A stretch of DNA of 64,000 nucleotides, from assembly GCA_902515565.1 (NCBI GenBank), contig CABXVR010000002.1, positions 1-64,000 on the forward strand, read 5' to 3'. Numbering within the stretch: the stretch's first letter is position 1; the number at the start of each line of letters is the position of its first letter. A model generated the notes under the pieces. It was not told the DNA's origin, searched no databases, and saw only the letters and a list, made by a program, of their open reading frames with translations. Source of the stretch: an uncultured Bacteroidota bacterium. GTDB lineage: Bacteria; Bacteroidota; Bacteroidia; Flavobacteriales; Flavobacteriaceae. Positions 17,832-27,624 of the stretch are shown piece by piece. A program made the position numbers and the translations under genes.

Positions 17832-18983
17832 TTATAAAATATTATTAATTATTTCTGGAATATCCTTATCCAATACACTTTTATTGTTATCTGCAAATTT
17901 TAAAAATTCAGGATAAACTAAATCTAATTCATCTTTAGATAGTTCAAATCCAACTAATTTAGCCCTGTATGCCAATGCCGACCTTCCACTTCTGGCAGTT
18001 AATATTATGGATGATTTATTTACCCCAACATCAAAAGGGTCAATTATCTCGTAGGTTAACCTATTCTTTATAACGCCATCTTGATGTATTCCAGAACTAT
18101 GCGAAAAAGCATTTGCACCAACAATAGCTTTATTAGGCTGAACCATCATACCCATGCTTTCAGAAACTAAAAGACTAGTTTCATAAAGAAGCTTTGTGTC
18201 TATGTTAGTATCTAAATTTAGACTGTTGTGTTGCTTCATAATCATTACAACTTCCTCTAAAGAAGTATTTCCAGCTCTTTCTCCAATTCCATTAATTGTA
18301 CATTCAATTTGTCTTGCACCGTTTGCAATAGCAGCAATTGAATTTGCAGTGGCTAAACCTAAATCATTATGACAATGACATGATACAGTTGCCTTGTCAA
18401 TATTTTTAACATTTTCAAAAAGGTATTTAATTTTATTACCATAATCCTCTGGAAGACAGTATCCAGTTGTGTCAGGAATATTTAAAACTGTCGCTCCAGC
18501 TTCAATCATTTTTTCACAAACTTTTGCTAGAAATGCATTATCAGTTCTTCCAGCGTCTTCAGCATAAAATTCTACATCTTCAACGAATGTTTTGGCATAC
18601 TTAACAGCATTATAACCAGTTTCTATAATTTTTTCCCGAGTAGAATTAAACTTATGCTTGATATGTGAATCAGAAGTTCCAATACCGGTGTGAATCCTAG
18701 GGAACTTAGCGTATTTTAAAGCTTCTCCAGCAACCTTAATGTCATTCTCAACTGCTCTTGAAAGAGCACAAACAGTAGTGTCCTTAATAATTTTTGTAAT
18801 TTCTAAAACTGAATTAAAATCTCCAGGACTAGAAACAGGAAACCCAGCTTCAATTACATCAACACCAAGGTTTTCTAGTTTTTCTGCAATTACAACCTTT
18901 TGAGCTGTATTAAGCTTACAACCCGGCACCTGCTCTCCATCTCTTAAAGTAGTATCAAATATTTTAACTGATTCTTTATTCAT
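17832..18983 (-). CDS. leuA: 2-isopropylmalate synthase, short form lacking the regulatory domain
   Basis: LeuA condenses acetyl-CoA with 2-ketoisovalerate, the committed leucine step. The catalytic TIM barrel is complete: [14 protein letters not shown] at the start, the metal site [22 protein letters not shown] and SGIHQDG. The protein is 383 residues, against about 510 for the usual enzyme, and stops after the short linker subdomain. The C-terminal LeuA dimer domain that binds leucine is absent, with no sign of frameshift downstream. It may therefore be insensitive to leucine. Context with leuCDB argues against homocitrate or citramalate synthase. Confidence 0.88.
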   Translation of the reverse strand: MNKESVKIFDTTLRDGEQVPGCKLNTAQKVVIAEKLENLGVDVIEAGFPVSSPGDFNSVLEITKIIKDTTVCALSRAVENDIKVAGEALKYAKFPRIHTGIGTSDSHIKHKFNSTREKIIETGYNAVKYAKTFVEDVEFYAEDAGRTDNAFLAKVCEKMIEAGATVLNIPDTTGYCLPEDYGNKIKYLFENVKNIDKATVSCHCHNDLGLATANSIAAIANGARQIECTINGIGERAGNTSLEEVVMIMKQHNSLNLDTNIDTKLLYETSLLVSESMGMMVQPNKAIVGANAFSHSSGIHQDGVIKNRLTYEIIDPFDVGVNKSSIILTARSGRSALAYRAKLVGFELSKDELDLVYPEFLKFADNNKSVLDKDIPEIINNIL

Positions 18984-19040
18984 TTATAAAAAATTATACT
19001 CAATAAAAATAGTGAATTATAACAACTAAATATATTAATA

Positions 19041-20633
19041 CTACAAAATATAATCAGTCGAAATAAAGTTTGATTTTTTTGTGTTTAATAAATCCTTTAT
19101 AATTTTTTTATTTGTAGGGTTATCTTTGGAAGCAACGAAAGTTCTAATTGAAAAAGATCTTAAAGCATCATGAACACTTAAGGTACTAAAAGCTGAATCT
19201 TTTCTGCCAGTAAAAGGATAATTGTCTGGACCTCTTTGACAAGAACTATTAAGATTAACTCTGCAAACTAAGTTAACTAGAGTATCAATAAGTGGTCCTA
19301 ATTTATCAATATCTGTACCGAATACACTTGCTTGTTGACCATAATTAGATTCAGCCATATCATTTAGAGGCACATTAATATCATTAAATGTTAAAATTGG
19401 AACAACTGGGCCAAACTGCTCGTCTTTATAAACATCCATATCTTTGGAGACAGGAAATAATACAGCAGGGAATACATAGTTTTCTGAGCTTAAACCACCA
19501 TTTTTATTTATAATTTTAGCTCCTTTATCTTGGGCATCAGAAATTAATTCTTTAATATATTTTGGTTTATTTGGTTCAGGCAAGGGAGTTAATTGTGCAT
19601 TATTATCCCAAGGGTTACCAAAATTCAACTCATCAACTTTTTCGCTAAACATTTTATTAAACTTTTCAACAATTTGTTCATGTACATAGATGATCTTAAG
19701 AGCTGTACACCTTTGACCATTAAAAGATAAAGCGCCTGCAACACACTCGTTAACTGCTAATTCCAAATCGCAATCTGGCATTACTATAGCTGGGTTTTTA
19801 GCCTCTAATCCTAAAACAAGTCTTAACCTATTTTTCTTAGGGTGGCATTCTTGTAATGCATTAGCTGAAGAACTATGACCGATTAAAGCTAAAACATTAA
19901 CTTTTCCAGACTCCATTATAGGAGTGGCTAAAACTCTTCCTCTTCCATAAAGAATATTTACAACTCCTTTAGGAAAACATTTTTGAAATGCCTCCATCAA
20001 TGGAGATATTAATAAAACTCCATGTTTAGCTGGTTTAAAAATAGCTGTATTACCCATAATCAGAGCTGGTATTAATAAACAAAAAGTCTCATTTAAAGGA
20101 TAATTATACGGACCTAAACATAATACAACACCTAGTGGTCCTCTTCTAATATGGGCATAAATATTGCTATTTTTTTCAAATTTTGCGGAGTCTCTGTCAA
20201 TAATCTTGTATGCTTCAATTGTATCAAAAATATAGTCAACTGTTCTGTCAAATTCCTTTTCAGAGTCAGCTAAGTTTTTACCAATCTCCCACATCAATAA
20301 CTTAACAATTTCATCTCTTTTAGTTTTCATTTCATTTGCGAAATTTCGCATATGCTTAATTCTATCACGCACTTTCATGGTTGGCCACTCACCTCTTCCA
20401 TTATCAAATGCATCACAAGCAGAATCTAATGCTTCTATGGCTTGTTCTTTTCCCAGACTTGGAATTTTACCTAAAAGGGTTGGTTTGTATTCCTTTGTAG
20501 ATGAAATTGTAGAATATACATTAGAAAAATCTCCTTTCCAATTAACTAAATTACCTGAAACAAGATAATCTTCTTGATTTACTAAATTATTGATTTTATA
20601 TTTTTCAGGAATTTCATTGTATGATAGTTTCAT
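19041..20633 (-). CDS. gapN: NADP-dependent non-phosphorylating glyceraldehyde-3-phosphate dehydrogenase
   Basis: This 530-residue aldehyde dehydrogenase has the superfamily motifs: [35 protein letters not shown] (catalytic Glu region), and [10 protein letters not shown] with the nucleophilic Cys. Its sequence matches what I recall of the GapN-type enzymes of Flavobacteriia, which oxidise G3P directly to 3-phosphoglycerate and make NADPH. It lies within the branched-chain block between ilvA and leuA, 57 bases before leuA and 29 after ilvA. KARI uses NADPH, so co-expression would make metabolic sense, but this is inference. Another aldehyde substrate is possible. Confidence 0.78.
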   Translation of the reverse strand: MKLSYNEIPEKYKINNLVNQEDYLVSGNLVNWKGDFSNVYSTISSTKEYKPTLLGKIPSLGKEQAIEALDSACDAFDNGRGEWPTMKVRDRIKHMRNFANEMKTKRDEIVKLLMWEIGKNLADSEKEFDRTVDYIFDTIEAYKIIDRDSAKFEKNSNIYAHIRRGPLGVVLCLGPYNYPLNETFCLLIPALIMGNTAIFKPAKHGVLLISPLMEAFQKCFPKGVVNILYGRGRVLATPIMESGKVNVLALIGHSSSANALQECHPKKNRLRLVLGLEAKNPAIVMPDCDLELAVNECVAGALSFNGQRCTALKIIYVHEQIVEKFNKMFSEKVDELNFGNPWDNNAQLTPLPEPNKPKYIKELISDAQDKGAKIINKNGGLSSENYVFPAVLFPVSKDMDVYKDEQFGPVVPILTFNDINVPLNDMAESNYGQQASVFGTDIDKLGPLIDTLVNLVCRVNLNSSCQRGPDNYPFTGRKDSAFSTLSVHDALRSFSIRTFVASKDNPTNKKIIKDLLNTKKSNFISTDYIL

Positions 20634-20662
20634 ATTTATTTTTTTAATAATTTATTTATTTC

Positions 20663-21916
20663 TTATATTAAGAAGTGAAATAGTTCAGGTTTATTGTTTA
20701 AATAATCTTGATAAAAACCAAAACTTTTCATTCTTTCGATTAGTGGCTGTAAATCTGTCTGATTTTTTAATTCAATTCCGACGCTTGCAGTTCCATTACC
20801 CATTTGATGTTTTTTCATATATTGAAAATATGTAATATCATGATTTGATCCCAAAACTTCGTTAACAAATTCTTTTAACGCACCTGCTCTTTGCGGAAAT
20901 TTTAGGATAAAGTAATGTTTTAAATTAGACCAAAGCATTGCTCTTTCTTTAATCTCTGACATTCTTGCAATATCATTATTACTGCCACAAATTATACAGC
21001 CAACTTTTTTGTTTTTTATTTTTTTCTTGTATTGACTTAAAGCACTTATTGCCATTGCTCCAGCTGGTTCAACTACAATTGCATCTTTATTGTATAAATC
21101 TAAAATTGTTTGACATATCTCACCTTCATCAGTTAAAACTATATCATCTAGGTGTTTATTACATAAATTAAATGATATCTCACCAACTCTTTTTACAGCA
21201 GCACCATCAACAAAGTTATCTATGAATTCAAGGGTTGTAATTTTTTTGTTCTTTAATGACACATGCATGGAGGGCGCGCCAGCTGGTTCAACTCCTATAA
21301 TTTTAGTTGTTGGCGAGAGTTGCTTAAAAACACTTAAAGCGCCTGCAATTAAACCTCCACCTCCAATAGGAACAAATAAATAATCTAATTTATCAGCATG
21401 TTGATTAATGATTTCTAAAAATAACGTTGCTTGCCCTGCAATTACATCATAATCATCGAATGGGTGAATAAAAACTTTATTATTATTTTTTGTAAATTTT
21501 AAAGATTCGATATTAGCTTCATCATAATTATCACCAACTAAAATTACTTCCACAAATTTACCTCCAAACATTTTAACTTGATTTACTTTTTGGCCAGGAG
21601 TTGTTGTTGGCATAAAAACTGTACCAAGAGTGTTGAGTCTTTTGCAAGCTAAAGCAAAACCCTGAGCATGATTTCCTGCACTAGAGCAAACCACCCCTTT
21701 TTTGAGTTGAGAATCGGATAAAGAATAAATTTTATTATAAGCCCCTCTTATCTTAAAGGATCTTACTTGCTGAAGGTCTTCTCTTTTTAAAAACACTGAA
21801 CATCCAAATAATTCACTATACCTAGTATTTTGATAAAAGGAAGTTTTTACAACTACATCTTTTATATTTGACTGGGCTTTTTTAATTATTGATATTTCTA
21901 ACAATTTATTAGACAT
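20663..21916 (-). CDS. ilvA: Threonine ammonia-lyase (biosynthetic threonine dehydratase)
   Basis: IlvA deaminates threonine to 2-ketobutyrate for isoleucine. It has 417 residues. The PLP fold-type II domain has SFKIRGAYNK with the Schiff-base Lys, SSAGNHAQGFA and GGGGLIAGAL. The C-terminal region is a single ACT-like domain (HYFILKFPQRAGALKEFVNEVLG), where isoleucine feedback is expected. Its ATG shares one base with the ilvC stop, so translation is coupled. Its place in the operon supports a biosynthetic, not catabolic, role. Confidence 0.92.
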   Translation of the reverse strand: MSNKLLEISIIKKAQSNIKDVVVKTSFYQNTRYSELFGCSVFLKREDLQQVRSFKIRGAYNKIYSLSDSQLKKGVVCSSAGNHAQGFALACKRLNTLGTVFMPTTTPGQKVNQVKMFGGKFVEVILVGDNYDEANIESLKFTKNNNKVFIHPFDDYDVIAGQATLFLEIINQHADKLDYLFVPIGGGGLIAGALSVFKQLSPTTKIIGVEPAGAPSMHVSLKNKKITTLEFIDNFVDGAAVKRVGEISFNLCNKHLDDIVLTDEGEICQTILDLYNKDAIVVEPAGAMAISALSQYKKKIKNKKVGCIICGSNNDIARMSEIKERAMLWSNLKHYFILKFPQRAGALKEFVNEVLGSNHDITYFQYMKKHQMGNGTASVGIELKNQTDLQPLIERMKSFGFYQDYLNNKPELFHFLI

Positions 21917-23385
21917 TAAACAATTTTTTTCATTTGTTTCATAGAATTTCTTAAAGTCATACCTATTTTTTCAATCGGATGAGAACTAATAATTGAATTA
22001 ATATCAATTAAATCACTGTCATGAAAATCATCAGAAGTGTCACATGCAATACCAATGGTATTAGCAGGCAAATCAGTTACAAAATCTTTTAAAAGAGGCT
22101 TGCAAGCATGATCAAACAAATAACAACCATACTCTGCAGTATCTGAGATAATTCTATTCATCTCAAATAATTTTTTTCTTGCAACTGTGTTAGCTATAAG
22201 AGGTAATTCATGTAAAGATTCATAATAAGCAGAAGAATCGATTATTCCAGAATCAACCATTGTTTCAAAAGCTAGCTCAACTCCTGATCTTACAAATGCA
22301 ATCATTGCAATTCCATGATCAAAATACTGCTGTTCATCAATTTTTTCATTTGATGAATTAGTTTTCTCGAACAAGGTTTCACCAGTTTCAGCTCGCCATT
22401 TTAGTAAGTTTTTATCATTATTGTGCCAATCTAACATCATTGTCTTAGAAAACTCTCCAGACATAATGTCGTCCATATGTTTTTTAAACAAAGGTCGCAT
22501 TAGGACTTTTAAATCCTCGGAAATTTTAAATGCTTTTATTTTTGAATTATCAGAAAGTCGATCCATCATTTTAGTGATACCTCCGTGTTTAAGCTCCTCT
22601 GTAATTACTTCCCAGCCATTTTGAATCAATTTTGCAGCATATGTTTTTTCAACTCCTTGGTTAATCATTTTATCAAACAATAAAATTGATGCAGTTTGCA
22701 AAACTCCACATAATATGGTTTGTTCACCCATCAAATCACTTTTCACTTCAGCAACAAATGAAGATTCTAAAACTCCAGCTTTGTGACCACCTGTTGCCAC
22801 AGCATAAGCTTTAGCTTGACTTAAACCTTTATTTTCGGAATCATTTTCAGGATGAACTGCAATAAGGGTAGGAACTCCGAAACCTCTTTTGAATTCTTCT
22901 CTTACCTCAGTTCCTGGACATTTTGGAGCCACCATAATAACAGTAATGTCCTTTCTGATTTCCATTCCCTCTTCAACAATATTAAAACCATGAGAATAAG
23001 ATAGTGTAGAACCTTTTTTCATCAAATGCATAATTGATTTTACAACATTAGTGTGTTGTTTGTCAGGAGTAAGGTTTAAAACTAAATCAGCATCGGGGAT
23101 TAATTCTTCATATGTTCCAACAGTAAAACCATTATTAGTCGCATTTAAAAAAGATTGTCTTTTTTCTTCAATGGACACTTTTCTTAACGAATAAGAAATA
23201 TCTAGTCCAGAATCTCTCATATTAAGGCCTTGATTTAATCCTTGAGCACCACAACCAATAATAACTATTTTTTTATTTAATAATGCAGATACTCCGCTAT
23301 CAAATTCGTCAGAATTCATAAATCTACATCTTGAAAGCTGGTCTAATTTTTCACTTTTCGAAAGGGTGTTAAAATAATTTTTCAT
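21916..23385 (-). CDS. ilvC: Ketol-acid reductoisomerase, class II (long form)
   Basis: KARI isomerises and reduces acetolactate and acetohydroxybutyrate with NADPH. At 489 residues it is the long, E. coli-like class II form with duplicated C-terminal knotted domains. The Rossmann motif is [34 protein letters not shown] and [11 protein letters not shown] hold the metal-binding acidic residues. ATG start, 12 bases after ilvN. Confidence 0.95.
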   Translation of the reverse strand: MKNYFNTLSKSEKLDQLSRCRFMNSDEFDSGVSALLNKKIVIIGCGAQGLNQGLNMRDSGLDISYSLRKVSIEEKRQSFLNATNNGFTVGTYEELIPDADLVLNLTPDKQHTNVVKSIMHLMKKGSTLSYSHGFNIVEEGMEIRKDITVIMVAPKCPGTEVREEFKRGFGVPTLIAVHPENDSENKGLSQAKAYAVATGGHKAGVLESSFVAEVKSDLMGEQTILCGVLQTASILLFDKMINQGVEKTYAAKLIQNGWEVITEELKHGGITKMMDRLSDNSKIKAFKISEDLKVLMRPLFKKHMDDIMSGEFSKTMMLDWHNNDKNLLKWRAETGETLFEKTNSSNEKIDEQQYFDHGIAMIAFVRSGVELAFETMVDSGIIDSSAYYESLHELPLIANTVARKKLFEMNRIISDTAEYGCYLFDHACKPLLKDFVTDLPANTIGIACDTSDDFHDSDLIDINSIISSHPIEKIGMTLRNSMKQMKKIV

Positions 23386-23397
23386 TATGTTTTTTAA

Positions 23398-23928
23398 TTA
23401 ATTTTTAAAATCAGATAATATTTCTGAAATATTCATTGGTTTTTTTGTTATGGCAACAGCTCCAGATCTGACAAATTGTAGAATTCCGTATTCATTCAAT
23501 TTATTATATAAACTATCAATCTCTTTTCTTCTACCAGATTTTTCTAATACAAAAAACTCTTTGTTTACAGTTACTATCCTGGCATTACTGTCTTTAATAA
23601 TGTTTTGTATTTGTCTATCATCAAATAATAAACTTGATTTTATTTTAAACAAGCAAGACTCTTGATAAACGGTATCATCTTCATTATGGTAGTAAGCTTT
23701 AATTACTTCAATTTGTTTGTCAATCTGGCCTATTATCTTTTTTATTTGAATTTCAGTTACATTTACAATAATCGTAAACCTATACACACCTTTAATTTCT
23801 GAAACTGAAGAGTTTAAACTCTCAATATTAATATGTCTTCTTTGAAATATTGCAGAAATTCTGTTTAATAATCCAATATTATTCTCAGTATAAATTGAGA
23901 CCGTAAATGTTTTAATTTCTTTTTCCAT
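23398..23928 (-). CDS. ilvN: Acetolactate synthase small (regulatory) subunit
   Basis: The 176-residue regulatory subunit has an N-terminal ACT domain (FTVSIYTENNIGLLNRISAIFQRRHINIESL), where valine normally binds, followed by the ALS_ss_C-type domain. It partners the catalytic subunit encoded two bases upstream. Its length is normal for the one-ACT IlvN/IlvH class. Confidence 0.95.
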   Translation of the reverse strand: MEKEIKTFTVSIYTENNIGLLNRISAIFQRRHINIESLNSSVSEIKGVYRFTIIVNVTEIQIKKIIGQIDKQIEVIKAYYHNEDDTVYQESCLFKIKSSLLFDDRQIQNIIKDSNARIVTVNKEFFVLEKSGRRKEIDSLYNKLNEYGILQFVRSGAVAITKKPMNISEILSDFKN

Positions 23929-23930
23929 AC

Positions 23931-25628
23931 TTATTTTAATCTTATATCTGAAACCGCTGCCCCACTTGGAATCATTGGAAATACATTAGCTTCTTTTTCT
24001 ACAACTACTTCTAAGAAAAATGATTCTTTAGATTTTATCATTTCTTCAACTGCAGAAGCAAGATCATCTCTTTTTGATACTTTATTACTTTTAATGTAAT
24101 AAGCCTTGGCAATTGCAGTAAAGTCTGGATTAACAAGTTCTGTAGAAGCATATCTCTTTTCAAAGAATAGTTGCTGCCATTGTCTAACCATACCTAAAAA
24201 ACTATTATTCAATACCACAATCTTAACAGGAACTTTAGATTGAAATATCGTACCTAACTCTTGAATTGTCATCTGATATCCTCCGTCCCCTATCACTGCT
24301 ACAACTTCTCTTTCAGGACATGCCATTTTAGCTCCTATAGCTGCCGGAAGTGCAAAACCCATAGTACCTAAGCCGCCTGAGGTTATGTTACTTCTTGATT
24401 TATTAAAATTAGCATAACGACAAGCAATCATTTGATGTTGACCAACATCAGTGACAACTGCAGCATTTCCTTTGCTATAGTTATTAATTTCTTTAATAAC
24501 TTCACCCATAGTTAAACCATCTTTAGTAGGGAACAAATCTTCTTTAATTACTGAATCATACTCAATCTTATATAATTCTTTAAAATTATTAAGCCATTTG
24601 TCATGTTTTCTTAATTTCAATAAGGGCAAGATCTTTGTTAAACTTTCTTTAGCATCTCCTAACACTGGAACATCTGCTTTAACATTCTTATTTATTTCAG
24701 CTTTGTCTATTTCAAAATGAATTACTTTGGCTTGCTTTGCGTATTTATCTAAATTTCCGGTAACTCTATCATCAAATCTCATCCCAATAGCAACCAAAAG
24801 GTCACATTCATTGGTAAGCATGTTTGGTGCATAATTTCCATGCATTCCAACCATTCCAACGTTTAAAGGGTGTGAAGTAGGTATAGCCGAGACCCCCATA
24901 ATAGTCCATGCAGCGGGAATACCTGTTTTTTCAACAAAAGCCTGAAATTCTATTTCTGCTTCTGAGAGAATAACTCCTTGACCCCAAACTATTAAAGGTT
25001 TTGAAGCATTGTTAATTAAATCAGCAGCTAGATTTAGGCTTGTAGCTTCTAGTTTGGGAACTGGCTTATAACTTCTTATTCCAGTTACTTTTGAATAATT
25101 AAAATCAAACATCTCAAATTGAGCATCTTTAGTAATATCAATTAAAACTGGACCGGGTCTACCACTTTTAGCTATGTAAAATGCTTTTGCTAATACCTTT
25201 GGTATATCAGCAGCTTTTGTGACTTGGTGATTCCATTTTGTGACAGGTGTAGATATTCCAACTATGTCTGTTTCTTGAAATGCATCACTTCCTAATAAAT
25301 GTGAAGCTACTTGTCCGGTGATACAAACCATTGGAGTAGAATCAATTTGAGCATCAGCTAAACCAGTTACTAAATTTGTAGCTCCAGGACCTGAGGTTGC
25401 AATTGCCACGCCTACCTTACCTGATATTCTTGCAAAACCTTGAGCAGAATGTGTAGCTCCTTGTTCATGCCTAGTTAAAACGTGATGAATTTTATCTTCG
25501 TATTTATGAAGTTCATCGTATACCGGCATTATAGCACCACCAGGGTATCCGTATATAATTTCTACTCCTTCAGCTATTAAACATTTAACAACTGCTTCAC
25601 TACCGCTTATTTTTTTTTGACTACTCAT
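23931..25628 (-). CDS. ilvB: Acetolactate synthase large (catalytic) subunit
   Basis: This ThDP enzyme has 565 residues. YGYPGGAIMPVYDEL with the catalytic Glu region (RHEQGATHSAQGFAR) opens the protein. The FAD-binding middle domain includes GMVGMHG. The ThDP motif GDGGYQMTIQELGT with NNSFLGMVRQWQ lies near the C-terminus. It forms acetolactate or acetohydroxybutyrate, the first common step for Val/Leu and Ile. It lies between ilvD and ilvN with 2-base gaps. Confidence 0.95.
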   Translation of the reverse strand: MSSQKKISGSEAVVKCLIAEGVEIIYGYPGGAIMPVYDELHKYEDKIHHVLTRHEQGATHSAQGFARISGKVGVAIATSGPGATNLVTGLADAQIDSTPMVCITGQVASHLLGSDAFQETDIVGISTPVTKWNHQVTKAADIPKVLAKAFYIAKSGRPGPVLIDITKDAQFEMFDFNYSKVTGIRSYKPVPKLEATSLNLAADLINNASKPLIVWGQGVILSEAEIEFQAFVEKTGIPAAWTIMGVSAIPTSHPLNVGMVGMHGNYAPNMLTNECDLLVAIGMRFDDRVTGNLDKYAKQAKVIHFEIDKAEINKNVKADVPVLGDAKESLTKILPLLKLRKHDKWLNNFKELYKIEYDSVIKEDLFPTKDGLTMGEVIKEINNYSKGNAAVVTDVGQHQMIACRYANFNKSRSNITSGGLGTMGFALPAAIGAKMACPEREVVAVIGDGGYQMTIQELGTIFQSKVPVKIVVLNNSFLGMVRQWQQLFFEKRYASTELVNPDFTAIAKAYYIKSNKVSKRDDLASAVEEMIKSKESFFLEVVVEKEANVFPMIPSGAAVSDIRLK

Positions 25629-25630
25629 TT

Positions 25631-27307
25631 TTAAAATTCATCTGTAACACAGCCTTTAGAAGCTGATGAAACAGTTTTTGCATATTTATATAATGAACCA
25701 AAATCTACTTTCAATTTTGGTTCAACCCATTTATTTTTTCTTTTTATTAACTCATTGTCTTCAACATCAAGAATTATTGTGTTTTTTATTGCATCAATGA
25801 TAATGGTATCACCATTTTCAATTAAAGCAATGTTACCTCCATTTTGAGCTTCTGGTGTTATATGTCCAACAACAAAGCCGTGAGTACCTCCTGAAAATCG
25901 ACCATCAGTGATTAAAGCAACATCTTTCCCAAGTCCAGCTCCCATAATAGCTGCTGTAGGCTTTAACATTTCAGGCATTCCAGGGCCTCCTTTAGGTCCT
26001 TCATATCTAATAACAACAACATCCCCTTTTTTTACTTTTCCTTCACCAATCCCTTTATTTGCCGCAAATTCAGAATCAAAAACAATTGCTGAACCCTTAA
26101 AAACTAAACCTTCTTTACCCGTAATTTTAGCTACTGAACCTTCCTCTGCAATATTTCCATATAATATTCTAATATGACCTGAACTTTTAATTGGGTTTTC
26201 TGTTGTTTTAATAACATCTTGATTCAGTTTAAGATCACTGACTTCTTTTAAATTCTCTTCTAATGTTTTACCAGTAACGGTAAGACATTCACCATGAATT
26301 AATCCTTTTTTAAGAAGATATTTCAAAACTGCAGGAGTTCCTCCAATATCATGCACATCTTCCATTAAATATTTTCCACTAGGCTTTAAATCTGCTATAA
26401 ATGGAGTGCTATCACTGATTTTTTGAAAATCATCTAATGTGAAATCTATTTTTGCAGCCCTAGATATAGCTAGAAAGTGTAATACAGCATTGGTAGATCC
26501 ACCAAGAGCAACTACTAATCTAATAGCATTTTCTAAAGATTTTCGAGTAACAATATCTAATGGCTTTAAATCTTTGATTAGTAGATTTTTTATCGCTTTA
26601 CCACAATTTTCAGATTCAATTTCTTTAAGTTTACTGTTAGCTGGATTTGACGAATTAAATGGTAAGGACATTCCTAACGCTTCAATGGCAGAGGCCATTG
26701 TATTTGCGGTATACATTCCACCACATGCTCCAGCACCTGGGCAAGCTTTTTTAATTATTGACTTATATTCCTGATTATCCATCTGCCCAGAAACCTTACT
26801 TCCCCATGCTTCAAAAGCAGAAACTATATCTAATTTTTTTCCATTGTGACAACCCGAATCGATTGTACCTCCGTAAAGCAATATTGATGGTCTATTTAAT
26901 CTAATCATAGCCATTAATGCTCCTGGCATGTTTTTATCACACCCAACTACAGTGACTAAACCATCATAGCTCATGGCTTGGACAACTGTCTCCATTGAGT
27001 CTGCAATAATATCTCTTGAGGGTAAGGAATATCGCATTCCTGGGGTACCCATTGAAATTCCATCACTAACCCCAATGGTATTAAAAATTAATCCTGTAAC
27101 ATTATTTGATAAAACTCCTTTTTTTACAAGTTTTGATAAGTCATTTAAATGCATATTACATGGATTCCCTTCATAACCAGTACTAGCTATTCCAACAATT
27201 GCATTTTTAAAGTCAGATTCTTTCATCCCAATGGCATGCAACATTGCCTGAGCAGCCGGTTGTGTATCATCTTGAGTAACCGTTTTACTATACTTGTTTA
27301 AATTCAT
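25631..27307 (-). CDS. ilvD: Dihydroxy-acid dehydratase
   Basis: IlvD dehydrates dihydroxy-acids to 2-keto acids, the last common branched-chain step. At 558 residues it is full length. [14 protein letters not shown] and [14 protein letters not shown] hold cluster cysteines (with GNPCNMHL at about 52). [19 protein letters not shown] is the conserved C-terminal motif. It is the first gene of the ten-gene ilv-gapN-leu block. ATG start, with 317 bases of non-coding sequence upstream. Confidence 0.95.
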   Translation of the reverse strand: MNLNKYSKTVTQDDTQPAAQAMLHAIGMKESDFKNAIVGIASTGYEGNPCNMHLNDLSKLVKKGVLSNNVTGLIFNTIGVSDGISMGTPGMRYSLPSRDIIADSMETVVQAMSYDGLVTVVGCDKNMPGALMAMIRLNRPSILLYGGTIDSGCHNGKKLDIVSAFEAWGSKVSGQMDNQEYKSIIKKACPGAGACGGMYTANTMASAIEALGMSLPFNSSNPANSKLKEIESENCGKAIKNLLIKDLKPLDIVTRKSLENAIRLVVALGGSTNAVLHFLAISRAAKIDFTLDDFQKISDSTPFIADLKPSGKYLMEDVHDIGGTPAVLKYLLKKGLIHGECLTVTGKTLEENLKEVSDLKLNQDVIKTTENPIKSSGHIRILYGNIAEEGSVAKITGKEGLVFKGSAIVFDSEFAANKGIGEGKVKKGDVVVIRYEGPKGGPGMPEMLKPTAAIMGAGLGKDVALITDGRFSGGTHGFVVGHITPEAQNGGNIALIENGDTIIIDAIKNTIILDVEDNELIKRKNKWVEPKLKVDFGSLYKYAKTVSSASKGCVTDEF

Positions 27308-27624
27308 TTTATGAGATTCTTAAAATTAAAGGCTTTAATTAAATTATTCTTAGTGAAAGATGGCTAAATTTGAAATATCCATATTTATCTATTTTTCAGT
27401 GATTTAACCTTATAAATCCTAAATAAATATATATTTATTAATTGAATATTAAAAATTAATAACCGAATTATTAATTAGTATTTAGAATTAGGAAAAATGA
27501 TATATAGACCATTATTTAAAAAAATAAAATGAACTATCAAAAAGAATAAAAAAAACTACCAATAAGATTGAACTAATAAAATAAAAATAGACTTTTCAAC
27601 ACAAATTAAGCTTAAATAACTATA
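27308..27624. other. 317-base non-coding spacer upstream of ilvD
   Basis: The region is very AT-rich and holds no gene I can support. It should carry the ilv-leu operon promoter, but I find no exact TAnnTTTG box. Near ilvD there is an inverted repeat (AATTAAAG, one base, CTTTAATT; 27324-27340). GATTTA and TAAATC (27420-27403 on the minus strand) form another. A ten-codon minus-strand ORF lies at 27382-27350. No GC-rich terminator with a U-tract is present, unlike the pheA leader. Confidence 0.5.

Noticed and set aside
27350-27382. Ten-codon minus-strand ORF (MDISNLAIFH) as an ilv leader peptide
   Set aside because: It has only a few branched-chain codons and no following GC-rich terminator or clear alternative pairing, unlike the pheA leader.
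27471-27512. Thirteen-codon minus-strand ORF with Ile/Leu/Phe codons upstream of ilvD
   Set aside because: It is about 160 bases from ilvD with no attenuator structure; composition is expected from AT-rich DNA.
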